A stretch of 64,000 nt of DNA from Nicotiana tabacum (lineage: Eukaryota; Streptophyta; Magnoliopsida; Solanales; Solanaceae), in NCBI RefSeq assembly GCF_000715075.1, contig NC_134087.1, forward strand, positions 188,821,276-188,885,275, read 5' to 3'. The notes below the pieces were generated by a model. The model was not told the origin of the DNA and did no database searches. It saw nothing but the letters and a program-made list of their open reading frames with translations. The first letter of the stretch is position 1. Each line of letters begins with the position of its first letter. Shown here piece after piece: positions 10,897-22,487 of the stretch. Both the position numbers and the translations under genes were made by a program.

Positions 10897-13474
10897 GGGG
10901 TGTTGGTGACAATTTCGGGGATATGAAAAAGCCATCGCTCTTACCCTCTAAAATCTGCAGTTCTCTACTTATTTTTACCCCCTAAGATACTCTCAGAATT
11001 TTGGACTTGCTCCCCCTTACCTCTGTCGTTCCCATTTGTGCCTGATTTCGAGCTTGTCAATCCGAATCCGAAGATATAAGTAGACGCTAAAAAATCGCTC
11101 CAGTTTGCTGCACCACAAAAGGTCAGCCACATTCTCTTTTACATTCAATTTATATTACATAGTTAGTTATCTATTAAGTTCTAAACTTAGTTTATTAAAG
11201 AGGTTCTATTGAAGTCCCCTTTTTTTCCCTCTCTTTCCGTGGGTTAGATATCATGTAAAATACTACTGTTTTAAACTAATTAGTAGTTAGAGGTGTCATG
11301 TTAAGAATCTTTATTTCATGAATTATGTAATAATATGACTTGTCAATCACTGAATTATTTAAGAGTTGTCATTGTTGACTTACTTTAACCATTTTAAAAG
11401 GTGAAAAATATTCTGTTAAATGGAAATTATAGCTTTTTTTACCTTATTCAAATTATAGAAATCATATCTATAGGATTAAATATTATGTATGAGATTTTTC
11501 ATAACCTGGGAAATCCTACCCTCATGTTTAGCAATAATATAGGAACTTGATGTTGTAAGTTAAAAAAGATTTATAAATGTTTGTTTAGCTTAAATGCTGA
11601 AAAATAACATGTTGTGTTGGAGTTTGGATGCATCGTCTTTGTTGCTTTCTAAATGATAAGAAAAACAGTGCCCTAGGATTATTGGGATCAGATTTCTAAT
11701 GAGAAAAAATGTATATGCTTGACAATATGTTAATTTAAGGATATATCTTCTTTGATGCTAGAAAAGAATATATTAGGCTTCCCATCTCAAAAAGATTATA
11801 TTAGGTTCTTTCGTTGATTAAGATAATCCTTTTTTTGGCTTAATAGTTTTCTTTTCATAACTTAGCAGCCATGATCTTAAAAATGTACTAGTATGCTCTA
11901 ATGACCTAAAATGACAAAGAATTGACTATAATGCCTGAGACTTTGTTGCTTTGCCCCTTAACTGAAAATCAATTTAGATCCTCATATGAGAAGTATGTTC
12001 TGTTGAATTGATAATATACTTTGTTTGAGGCATAGAGCCAATAGACTCAACTAATTTAAAATAGCACTTCCCTTAATTTTTTCTTAATTAGTCAATGCAG
12101 TGGAGTTTCGAATAAATAATAACTTCTCTAAATTCTTTAAGGTTATAGCAAGGAATAAAATCTTTAATCTCCTTAAAGTCATATTAGAAGGGAATACTTT
12201 TGTTGTATAGTGAAATGGATGTTGATGAATTTATTTGGATTCTTTGTCAAGTATATGTCATTGGGCTAAACTTAATATGAAGAAATCTGCTAGCGGTACT
12301 TTTGGGACATATTTGTATATTTCGCAATATAAGATCTTTGTGAAAAAAATGAGAAACTGTGTCTTTTTATGAGTCTGTGATTTACTTTAATGTTGGTTTA
12401 TGTCATTTGCCTTTTTATTTTCTTGTTTATTTTAGAGTTTTTTTACTACTAATTCGGTTTTTGTTTTCTTTGCTTTGCATATACATTTGGAGTAATATAA
12501 GTCTTAATGCAAGACTCGCTACAACGCCCGAGCATGGAATTATCACATTCCTTATTCTTAAAAGGCATCAGATAGCAAGAAAACAAGCGAGAGACGCTTG
12601 GGGATGCCTATGGCACCCTTATTCATTTTTTTATTATTTATTATCTTTGTCCTTCTTGTTATCTGATTTTTGCATGTTAATTTGCTTATTTAGTTGAGTT
12701 ACTACCCATTTTGGAATTGCGTGTTCAAACTTATGATTAGTTAAACAGAACTTTTATCTCATCTAAAGACCTAAAACTAGTAAATCAAAAAACTTGTCCC
12801 TATATTAACGCCTAGCCTATATATTTTTAATGTATTTTCTTTAAAGGTATTAACTACAATCTAGTGTGAAATTATCTTTGTTTCAAATAGCATTAAGAAC
12901 ATTTGGCCCTAAAGCAGATTAGCCTTTAGACTTTAACATTGTGGGAAAAGTTGTTAAAATCTTTCTTTAGTCTCAGATGGTCTTTGAGTAGGAATTGGTT
13001 TGTAAGAGTTTACCACATTAACTTAACTTTTCCTTTCTCACGTTTTTGGAAAAAAAAAAAAAATTCAAGAAAGTGAGTGTTGTTTTGATTTCACAATTTG
13101 GAATGCGGTTTTAACCATAGTTAAGTACTTTATCAAAATTATTTTTTTCCTTAAACGTTCAACTAATATGCTTTTAATACTTATTATCCTAACTAGTGAA
13201 TAAATCTAAGTTTGACCGGTTAACCGTAGTTAACGGATCATATAGGGTGCTTTAATAACCTTCCATATAGGATAAATTAGAACTCTTACACATAATCTTA
13301 AGGTTAAATAGACTATATAAACATAGTTAACTTTAGCGTTATTTAGATAAAATGTGGTATCCTAATTCACCTTAATTAAAATAATTAGGTGACGACTCTC
13401 TTAAAATTAATTAAATATCGGCCTTTCTAATATGTTATACTCTAATTCGACCCGGTTAAAATGGGGTAATAACA

Positions 13475-14063
13475 TACTTACAACAAGTTACTGTTCCATT
13501 TCGTTCCATACTTCCTTTTTGCTTTATTATAAACTGTATGCAGGTTATATTATAAACGCCTCGCCATAGCCTCGTAACTATCTCGTCGAGGTTAGGATCG
13601 GCATTTACCAGTACATGGGGTCGGTTGTACTGATACCGCACTCTGCACTTTCTCTGCAGATTTTGGAGCTGGTTGTGGCTGATTGAGAGGTCGGTTGCAT
13701 GCATTCATCTAGGATACCCAAGGTAGTTCTGCAGGCCTTGGCGTCCCCTCCTATGTTCTACATTCCTGTTTTATTTTCTTTCGAGACAGATGTACTTTTT
13801 TTTCCAGACCAGTATTTGTAGATATTCATAGAATATTCGTGAGTTGTGACACCAGTTTCTGGTAACAGTTTCAGTATTTTAATAGTATATAGATCACCGA
13901 TTTATTATGTACTTCTACTTTATTTCCGTTGATTTAATTTTGTTAAATTTTAATTATAATATGTAAAGGAAAAAAGTGAATAGAACTCTAATGTTGACTT
14001 GCCTAGCAAGTGCGATGTTAGGCGCTATCACGACCCCGACGGTGAGAAATTCGGATCATGACA
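13475..14063 (+). mobile_element. Family D gypsy LTR, 3' part
   Basis: It carries the LTR module GAGGTTAGGATCGGCATTTACC plus GTACTGATACCGCACTCTGCA, which is also present in the family E LTR (44110-44180). It ends GGATCATGACA at 14063. No primer site follows. The 5' part is missing, apparently displaced by the family F LTR. Confidence 0.7.
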
Positions 14064-14814
14064 GATGGGTCCTATGCAACTCCGAATTTGGATTAGACTC
14101 CTGGATACTAGAGGGACAATGTTTATAAATAATTTATTGAAAAAACTTTATGTTGCTCGAACTTTTAAAAGATATCATCTGATATGAAAATCGAATCTTC
14201 CAAAAATAGTATTTTTTTTGGAGAATCTAATATGAATGCAATAATTTATTTTTGGAGAATCTATGCAAAATATAAAACAATATAAGATTGTTGGGTTTTT
14301 AAATTGAGGCGTGAATAGGAAATGAAAAGTCATTTCCCCAAAAGACACTACCAGAAAATACATCTTTTCTTTCCACCCATTCATTGGCTATAAATAGAGA
14401 GGCCTTGCCTCATTATTCAATACACCAAAAATTCTGAAAAATCTCTCCCCCCTTATGCATTGTTTTTCAAATCTAAAATAAGTGTCCAATGTGTGATTTG
14501 TTACCATTTGTTTGAGTTTGCTAAAATTTGATAATTTTAACTACCAGTATTACAGAATAGTTATTCTGTTTTATCCCAGGAAGAATTAATTCAACAACTT
14601 TAGACAATAATGAGAAAATTAAATTCCTTAAGAAAACACATTTTGTTATTAGACTCGGAACTCTTCTGCTTCTATTTCTATTTTAATTTTTTACAGAATT
14701 TATTTTCAAACATAATTTACCGACAACACTTCCATGCTACTCAAAAGCCAGTTAACCACAGGAGCAGACAGTAAAACATGCAAGCGGCCACTTTTTCATC
14801 CTATTTGGCATTTA
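14064..14814. other. Low-copy-looking intergenic sequence with a TATA-like motif
   Basis: No transposon ends or credible ORFs are seen. CTATAAATAGAGAGGCC at 14388-14404 is a good TATA context, but no start codon with a believable ORF follows. A short direct repeat TTTTTGGAGAATCT occurs at 14216 and 14250. Confidence 0.35.
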
Positions 14815-14943
14815 GGAGAGCCTCTTGGAAACAGTCTCTCTACCCTTCGGGGTAGGGGTAAGGTCTGCGTACATATTATCCTCCCCAAACCCCACTTGTG
14901 GGATTATACTGGGTCGTTATTGTTGTTGTTGTTGTTGATGTTG
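14815..14943 (+). mobile_element. TS-type SINE, 3' part, with (GTT)n tail
   Basis: It contains CTCTACCCTTCGGGGTAGGG, GGTAAGGTCTGCGTAC and CCCCACTTGTGGGATTATACTGGG, then a GTT-repeat tail (14924-14943). This matches the 3' half of the Solanaceae TS-type tRNA-derived SINEs. The tRNA-like 5' head is not clear, so it is probably 5'-truncated. Confidence 0.8.
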
Positions 14944-16073
14944 GCATTTAATAGTGTGAAAACTGTCTTCTTAGACAGACTTTTCTGCCTCAAACGAATC
15001 AGCTTGATAATATTCGGTGGCAGTAGATTGCTGCTTTTCTGTTTCTCCTCATTTACATTATAGAGATTGCCCCTTAATTTTGTTGAGTATGACTGTAGTT
15101 TAAATTTTGAGGATAATTAATTGATATCTTATACCTTAGATTCGTAATAGTGTGGTCTATTTTATTCTCGACTGGGAAATTTTATTGTTTCCTTGGAGAA
15201 AATAATATTTGGAAAGTAATAGAGGCAGAATATAACTTAGACCGGTGATTGATATTTCAGGGCAATTATGCATACTTGCTTATCCATCTTGAAGGGGGCT
15301 GGCTTAAATAAAAATTTTAAACAGCTTTTAGAAAACCAAATAAATTAGAGTTTGTTTTCAAAATATAGAGTTAGTTTCGAAAAAATAGAATTACCCAAAA
15401 GGGGTGACTCAAAAAACAATAACTCTTTATATGTAGACAATCTGCCACTTGACTTGGCTAGAATTGACTTATTTGAATCTAAAATTCATAGTGGTGGATC
15501 GAGTAATTCTGCGTGCAAATTTTTTGAACCTATATAAATATGTATGTGTGGGAAAAAGAAATAACATCAAATTATCATGAGGTTGACGTGCATTTCAAAA
15601 CACACTCTCTTAGTTCGAATTTTACAGTGACCAGGAAACAGAAAAAACAAATTACAAACGATGTCGAAGAAAACGTAGATACTGTCATCAGATCAGAGAC
15701 GTATATTTCCTGCATAACATAAAAACCACAAACTTCAGCTCCCCATTTCTACAATATGTTCACAAGTAATGTGGAAAAAATAAAACACACTGTTCCAATA
15801 AAATAACAAGAAAAAAAAATGTCATAAGTGTGTTAAGGATGACGGAAAATCTATTATGACTAATGTTTCTTGAAAATATAAGTTTGTTAATTAATTTGCT
15901 AGAAAACGTTTTTCAAGGAAAATATTTTTCACCAAATTTGAAGAATGACTTCTCTCACCTTTAGTGGAGTTTATTTTCATCCACAACTCTTTTAATTCTT
16001 TACCTGATATCGTCACTTTAACAATACTCAATATTATTATCCATCTTTAACACTCCAAAAATTTATCAATTCA
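14944..16073. other. Intergenic sequence, nothing identified
   Basis: A+T-rich sequence with short unsupported ORFs. The stretch at 15885-15945 (AAAACGTTTTTCAAGG and AAATATTTTTCACC) resembles MITE-like fragments, but no terminal repeats could be established. Confidence 0.3.
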
Positions 16074-16189
16074 AATACAACAACAACATATCCAGTATAT
16101 TCTCACAAGTGGAATTTGGAGAGAACAGTGTGTATGCAAACTTTATCCTATTTTGTGCAGGCAGAGAGATTGTTCAATAGACCATCAGT
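16074..16189 (-). mobile_element. TS-type SINE fragment, minus strand
   Basis: On the minus strand it reads CTCTCTGCCTGCACAAAATA, then a GCATACAC motif, then CCACTTGTGAGAATATACTGG and a GTTGTTGTTG tail. It is a diverged reverse-orientation relative of the SINE at 14815-14943. Confidence 0.7.
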
Positions 16190-16311
16190 ATCGATTCAAA
16201 TAAATAAATTCAAAATGAGAATTCTCAAACATCAAACTTAGGTTGTTTAGAAAAATATATTTTTAAGAAAATACTAGTAAGTCTTAAAACAATGCACCAA
16301 GTTAAATAATA

Positions 16312-16602
16312 TTACCAGAAATTTTCGCCATGCAAGGACGATGCTATAGAAAGTCTTCTAGCTGTAGATTTAGCTTTGACTTTAACAGTAGCTGTTTTGC
16401 CTTCTGAATTTCTTCGATCAACGGCAGAAGTCACTCTATCTTCCGCTATAACACGTAGTGCAGGTCTCCATTTTTTAGTGTCCTTTGGCTTTAGCCTTGG
16501 CCTCTCCTCATGCGGAAAGATAGTTGGGGAGGCAGTTTCCTCACTTGGCGTCATCGTGGCGCCGCCGCCCCAACATGCACCGAAGTTCGGCAGATACTTC
16601 AT
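16312..16602 (-). CDS. Hypothetical small basic protein, 96 aa; best host-gene candidate
   Basis: I do not recognise this protein with certainty. It is a single uninterrupted ORF that begins MKYLPNFGACWGGG. A proline/acidic stretch follows (about residues 19-38), then KKWRPALRVIAEDRV (about 43-57), then a Lys/Arg/Ser-rich C-terminus ending GENFW. The WRPALxxIxED pattern is reminiscent of small uncharacterised plant proteins, but that is from memory of style only. No signal peptide or membrane segment is seen. The composition is unlike the low-complexity ORFs of the LTRs. A TATA-like run lies about 60 bases upstream of the ATG, leaving a short 5' UTR. It sits in the only non-LTR island of the window, between a SINE and a MITE. 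It may be an intact gene or an exon fragment. Confidence 0.5.
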   Translation of the reverse strand: MKYLPNFGACWGGGATMTPSEETASPTIFPHEERPRLKPKDTKKWRPALRVIAEDRVTSAVDRRNSEGKTATVKVKAKSTARRLSIASSLHGENFW

Positions 16603-16662
16603 TGGTCACAATAAATTTTGAATTATGTTTTGTAATCTTAGAACAGATAACTTTTAAGACTG

Positions 16663-16671
16663 ATATATATA
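16663..16671 (-). promoter_or_regulatory. TATA-like box upstream of the 96-aa ORF
   Basis: On the minus strand the context is GTCTATATATATCAG, about 60 bases before the ATG at 16602. The spacing fits a plant core promoter with a roughly 30-base 5' UTR. Confidence 0.4.
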
Positions 16672-16841
16672 GACTTGCAGTGTGTATGTGAGAGAGGGGG
16701 CTAACCTACGTAATGCATTGACTTTGTTAATTATGTTTTATTCTTTTATTTATTTATAATCATGATTAATTAAATAAATTTCAAATATATCAAATATTTG
16801 AACAAAGTATTTAAACTTCCATACAAATTTTCATATAAGAA

Positions 16842-17182
16842 AGAGTTAATACTCTAAAACCCGCCTAAACTATACAACTTTTGTCAGTTTCCTATCTAAA
16901 TTATCGCCTGTTCCTGAAAACCCCCTAAACTATATCTCCGTTCATAATAAAAATCATCGTCGCTTATGTGGCATAATGTGTGTAATAAATCTTAATTAAG
17001 TCTGGTTTTTAGATTAAGCTAAATAAACATTCATGTAGATTTTCACATGGCAAATTTTAAATAATTTGGAGAGTGTATTATATGCACTAAGCTAGTAAGA
17101 ATGTGACGAGGGGGTTTTATTATGAAGGAAAATATAATTTAGGGGGGTTTTTGGGGGCATGTGATAGTTTAGGTAGGCAACT
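16842..17182 (+). mobile_element. Long-TIR MITE, left portion (split)
   Basis: The left arm starts AGAGTTAATACTCTAAAACC and contains CCCTAAACTATA and TTCATAATAAAA motifs. The same motifs recur inverted at 17110-17180 and, at the far side of a 24-kb insertion, at 41351-41399. The arms are roughly 100 bases each with about 140 bases between, and there is no transposase ORF. Confidence 0.75.
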
Positions 17183-17501
17183 TGTAACACTCTGTAAATT
17201 CGGATTAGGAATGTGTTAAATGAATATTAGTATGACATTTTTGACAAGTGCTATAGGGATGATTATGAGTGGAAATAGTGGTTTTAGAATCAAGACAGAG
17301 AGTGAGGTGCATAAGATTCGATAAAATCGACTAAGTTTATGGAAGATCTATCTTCCAGCCTGATTTCGTAAAAATCTGTAAGGAACTTGGGAAAACCTAA
17401 AGCATAAAAGTTGTAGCACATTGAAATACCTTTTTAATGATGTATTGTGTAGCCCGTACGGATCTCTGTAAAAATATTTATGTGCATTTACTGAATAATA
17501 C
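17183..17501 (+). mobile_element. Family C LTR, segment 1 (start)
   Basis: It begins TGTAACACTCTGTAAATTCGG immediately after MITE sequence CAACT. It continues, after the E1 insertion, at about 36943 and, after a solo-LTR insertion, at 41099. No internal region is present between the start and the end at 41350, so family C is a solo LTR. Confidence 0.75.
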
Positions 17502-17542
17502 ACCGACAACTCTTTCATCCTCCTCGGGTAAAGAGGGGCAGC
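17502..17542 (+). other. 40-base extension before the 5' LTR, identical to sequence before the 3' LTR
   Basis: The stretch from CCGACAACTC to AAAGAGGGGCAGC matches 32033-32074, immediately upstream of the 3' LTR, including the polypurine tract. It does not belong outside a normal 5' LTR. Confidence 0.85.
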
Positions 17543-20500
17543 TGTTGATACCCAATTTTTCCCTATGTATTTTATACCCAAAATATTTTCAAAATAGCAT
17601 ATATGTGCATATATAAGCACACCCAAGAGTTTTGGTATTTTTTGTGATTTTTAAACCAATTTACTGCCTATTTTAATACCACAAAATCCAATAACTATTC
17701 TCAAAAATTATCATTTTTGATGAATAACTTATTTTATTCTCATATTTACACCAAAATATAATTAAGGTTATTTTTGCATATTTTTACCAATTTATTTGGC
17801 ATTTTTAAAGCTAAATTGCATATAATTGCAATTATAGCCTATTTTGTAATTAATAGCATTTTATAACAATAAAATTTGCTACAATATTTTTAAACTAATA
17901 TTTATATAATATTTGGCTACCTAGTATTTTTAATTTGCTTTTAAAATCGTTATTACTATTTTTATAAAATAGAAAGGGGAAAAGTGGCTATTTAAAACCT
18001 AGTCCCAGTTGCATTTCAATTACAGCCCAAATTGCACCCCAATTCGACCCAATTTCAATCCCCAAACCACACCCCATTTGGATACCCGGTCCAGCTTTGT
18101 TTTGATCTGATTAATTTGCCTAAAATAAATCAAACGACCCCCCTTCCCTTTACCCTCATTTTGCAAAAAGACCGGTCTCTCTCTATGCTTACGTTTGCTC
18201 TCCCTTCTCTCTAGAACCTTCTGGTTCTCTCTTTCTTCTTCGATGGACTTCGTCGCCTCTCCGGCCAACTCCATTCTCACTTCTCTAGACCTCTAGCCGC
18301 CATGAAACCTCGTCTCGTTGCTTCTCTCTGAGCCTTGAAGCCCTAGAGACATCCACCATGAAAGGGGGTCCCTGGAACCTCCCTTGGCTTATCTCCGACC
18401 TTTCTCCGGTGGGTTTTGGTCCGATGATGCTTTAAATGTCGTTGTTAACAAGTTTCACGACCAGGTTCCTCATCTCACTAATTTTATTGCAAACCCTAAT
18501 TTTTGCCTAAATCTCTTAATCTACGTCTTTTTAAACGATTTCTAGTTTATTCTTTGAGTTCTACACTACTTATTACTCGATATCTTCGATTGGTTCAGGT
18601 TTTTAAACGTTCTTGTTCCTCTTTTCAAAACTAGGGTTTCCGACCCCCTTCCAAAATCACCATGCCTTCTATTTATTTTGAGTATTATGTGAATATGCCT
18701 ATGTTTGTGCCATGTTATGAGTTTGTTTGTTTCCGAGTTAGTCTAAGTTCCACGCTTTAAATCTTTACTAGGGTTCCGACTCTCCACTGTTTATATGATT
18801 CCTTACTTAGGGTTCTTAGCTTTGTGACTATTGTGTTTAAATAAGTTTAAATGCGTCTCTTTACTGAATATTCTGTTAATTCCGAGCATCTCTTTGAATC
18901 CCTGATTTGTATGTGTTTTCCTTAAGGGTTCTTACATTGATTTTTCAAATTGTTTCCTTACTTGTGAGTTGCCTTCTATACTTGGTACTGATTCCCTCTA
19001 ATTTTGGTCTTGTCCGCGATACTTTGACTGATTTTCAGAGTTGATTTATATTTTTACCATATTTGTGCACTTAAACATCTTTTTTTTAAGTATTCAGCAT
19101 ATACTTTCCTTGTTTGAAGCATTGTGTATCTAGCCCTTATTGCATACTTATTGCATACTACTTCTTACTATGGTATAATCAGTCATCTTACTGATTCTTT
19201 TCCTTACTTGATAACCTGTACTCCCATTCGAATCATGAATCCCTGATTTAATTGAATTAAGTCCTGTGATTGATTCAATTTGGTACTGTTTCTATAATTA
19301 TACACTTACTACCCTGTTCTCTATTATTTTCAAAAAAAACTATAAGTACTACTATTCCTTTCTCACATAGGGGACAAAATCATTTTCTGAACTCTCTCTT
19401 ACATAAAAATATTCAGTACTCTCTCTTTGTTTCACACAATCTCTCTCCTCTTGTGACTACTGGTTGCTCCACTAGTTTGAAACTCAGGCTGAGTTTTAGA
19501 CTATTTCACTGTTCCATTATATTGCTGCTCACTTCTACTGCTGCTCACTTCTGCTATTGCTGCTCACTCTTGCTATTGTTGCTGCTTCTCTATACTACTG
19601 ATCTCTCTCTGCACACTCTCTGTATATTGTTGCTCACTCCTTGCAAACTGTTGCTCACCATCTTGCATATTATAACTCACCACTACCCTGCATTACTTTA
19701 CCTTCAACGGGTATGTCTCCTATTTGATTTACAGCCCCAAAAGCAATATGTTTCTATTTGTGTTACACTTTCTTTTATTTCTTGCATGTTTCTACTTATG
19801 GTTTTGTTGTTCTTACTGCAATTAGCATGCCTTTGTGCTGATTAATATAGTTTGGCATGCCGGTGCTTGTTTCTTACATGTTTCTCCTTACTTCCCTAAC
19901 CCCAGAACATTATTAGCATGTTATTCAGGACACTTTAGCTATTAAGTGACCCTGAACCTCTTCTTGATGTGTGAGTCTGTCAATCTAATGTTGTTAAGCC
20001 CCTGACCCCTTTGTGTGGAACCTGCTTGATCGTTTAAGTTCTGAAGTGCTTCTCTTGATGTTCTATGTATATGTAACTGTGTTTTTGCTTGTGAGTTATT
20101 TGGTCCCTTTCCCCCTGCCCCTGTTGGCGTTCCCTGAGTGCTGTGTGACTCTTTGCTTTCAAAACTGGTTCCATATTATCTGTTTTAAAACTCAAGTGAT
20201 TACTTTTCTCTCAAAACTATTTTCATGTGAATCCTCTTTCAATTGTTTTCAACTCAACTTCTGCAAATTCTATCACAGTCTCACTACTCCTAGAACTTAG
20301 GTTCTACCCCCTTAGTGTAAACATTGCTTTGGGTACCTTGAGTACCCACTGAACTTTGATGCACAAGGCTGGTAATTCCACACTTGCACTTGTCTTGTTA
20401 ATTTGTTTTGGGTGCCTGGTATTGGCCAAGGGTCCCAATGGACCCTTAGGGAGCTTTGCCGCACCCAAACCTTGGTAAAGGCTGTGAAACTCGAAAGAAG

Positions 20501-22075
20501 TGAGGATTATTTGGGCCTGGCTAAAGGCTCCCTATAGATTAACTTCTTATTTTTACTCTTCACTACTGTAATTTAATCACATTGGTCTGTAATAACTTGT
20601 AACGAACAATGAGGTTTATAGTGCAATTGGGTGGGATTATGCATGCTTAGCTTTAAGTAATGGGTAGAGAACATGTCTATAGGATTTTACTTACCTACTT
20701 GTGCAATAGAAACCATTTCTAGGGGCATACATCTCATACAACTAGAGATCCTGTCTTTAAGCTCTCTTACTATCATCTTGTTATTTACTTTATAACCACA
20801 ATCAGTTAATAATTAACAATGCTGCCATTGCATTTAGATACCATATTTTAGGACCTTTGTGTGCATTAGATATCATGTATGTAGGGTTGTGTTTGCAACT
20901 GTTGAATACTTCACTAATTTCGTTTAACAGATATAAGTCTGGTTAACAGGTTTTTTTTAAAACTGGAAAATAAGTATGCACGTCCACTTTCTTTTATGAT
21001 TAAACAGCGCCTAGGCAAGCCTTAGGCCGGATAAAATCGATTAACCGTCTTATCATGTTTAAACCATTCAACATCTTTAGACTGTCCAAATTTGTTTCCC
21101 TTCTCTGAGATACGCGTGGTTCTTACTAAACTCCTAAAATAATTATATCTGTGCAAATACTTTCTATTTAGTTACCTTTTCCAGAATTGTGTTACTGTTT
21201 TTTTTCCTAAAACTCATCAGGACACTATGCCTTCTGTAATTTTCCAAAACTATAGTTCAAACTAATATACTTATATGCTCTCAGATTTACACTTCTGAAT
21301 GGTTTTACATCTGTGCTAAACGTTTTCCTACCTCTTCTGTCCGAAATTATTTTCATAACAGAATACTATACCTACTATGCCCTATCATATATTTTTGAGT
21401 ATGTTTAAAATGCTTTCTCCGATTTCTAAACTGTTACGTATCTCCTATCTTTTCTCAAGTTCAAAAACTGTGCGTCCAACTCCTTTTGCAAATTCTGTTT
21501 AAACTCTTCAACTCTTATCTTAACATATTTTCGCACATTCCATCTTTTAACTCTCATTTCCTTAGACCTTAAATGTGATTGAGACGTGCTAATCATGTGT
21601 CCATCTGTGGAGGGATATTTGAGCCTTTTACATGCCTTTATATGATTCCTTACATGAAGTCCTATTTGTTTTTGCATATCGCCTAGTGTTTTGACCTTTA
21701 AATCTAAGGGTTCAACCTAGTCCTCACCTCATAGGAATAGCAGTCCTAAATACCCTCTAGGACCTATAGGACGGGATGGGTAATAGCACGCACTAAGCAC
21801 TCGTGACCAATACACACGCTTAAAATAACCTCTACGGGGTGGGAAGGGTAGAATATGGAGATGATGACCGGTGCGCTAATATCTCGTGTGAGAATAATTA
21901 CTGGGTATTGCACCGAAGTGATCGATATTATAGTTAAACCTAGGACCCTTTTCTTTGCTTTTCCTTCATTTAAATTAACGTTTTCCTCAAACTAAGCTTT
22001 CTTTTTTCCAAAAAAAATCACTTGTGTCTTTCTTCTTTCAAAATTGTCAACTTGTTTATATTTCTTATGTGCAAA
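17543..22075 (+). mobile_element. E1 5' LTR, 3' end deleted
   Basis: It starts TGTTGATACCCAATTTTTCC and matches 32075-36638 with only a few percent visible difference. A 31-base deletion near 18107 relative to the 3' LTR is apparent. The match stops at GTGCAAA, so about 300 bases of U5, the terminal CA and the primer site are missing. The hydrophobic ORF at 19270-19845 lies inside the LTR. Its counterpart in the 3' LTR is shortened to 94 residues by changes, so it is not treated as a gene. Confidence 0.88.
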
Positions 22076-22487
22076 TCCTATAGAAACACTTATAATGAGT
22101 GGTTGCGCCCTTCCGATATTATAAACCCCCTAAATGTGGCAAAGGCATATTTGCGGTAAAACCAGTCGATCAACGGTGTAGTCGACGGTTCCGTGCCTTT
22201 CCCTCTTGAGTTGTCCGCTCAAGGGTACCTTGTCTAGCACTTCAAAAGTAGAAACCATATTCCCTTGAAACTGTTCATGCATCATGGTCAAACCTAGCCG
22301 AGTCAGTTATGTTATCCGCATAATGACTCATTAAGATAGCCTTGTCCAAAGTCCACCGGGTTTGCCTGAAACCCAAACGGACACCTACATGTTCTGTGCA
22401 TTTATTTGGAGAACTAAATGCTTTTTATGCTGATTATTGGTATTAAATAGTCGAGTCCGGTGGGGGTGAGGTCTTAACCCTTTTGTT
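22076..22487 (+). mobile_element. E1 leader remnant
   Basis: It resumes at AACACTTATAATGAGTGG, which matches the E2 leader (about 59505 downward on minus). It carries the TTGTCCG hairpin. It ends in a pyrimidine-rich run and TTTTGCAG directly before the small ORF, a sequence conserved in E2 and resembling a 3' splice site. Confidence 0.75.
22205..22223 (+). other. Leader hairpin, loop TTGTCCG (E1 copy)
   Basis: Stem arms CTTGAG and CTCAAG flank TTGTCCG with perfect pairing. E2 has the identical structure at 59371-59389 on the minus strand. Confidence 0.7.

Larger units (their letters stand above)
10542..13474 (+). mobile_element. Family F LTR, 5'-truncated
   Basis: This is interpreted as an LTR because it ends with an Ogre-style U5: a GGTTAACCG motif, an AGGGTGCTTTAATAACCTTCC motif, GGTGACGACTCT, and finally GGGGTAATAACA at 13474. 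It also contains a strong promoter-like block (TATA box 10889-10896). The left edge is cut by the family B LTR. The ORF at 12359-12697 is hydrophobic, A+T-rich and unrecognisable. There is no primer site after 13474, so it is probably a solo or rearranged LTR. The call as an LTR is an inference from the end motifs. Confidence 0.6.

Noticed and set aside
12359..12697. 112-aa membrane-like ORF
   Set aside because: T-rich sequence in a presumed LTR. The hydrophobic residues come from TTT/TTA codons, and the frame cannot be supported by any relative in the window.
15885..15945. Small MITE with GAAAA-TTTTC ends
   Set aside because: Suggestive A/T motifs, but neither paired termini nor a target duplication could be found.
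19270..19845. 191-aa leucine/serine-rich ORF in the E1 5' LTR
   Set aside because: It is a translation of pyrimidine-rich LTR sequence (CTGCTCACTTCTGCT repeats). The matching frame in the 3' LTR is shortened, and no domain is visible.
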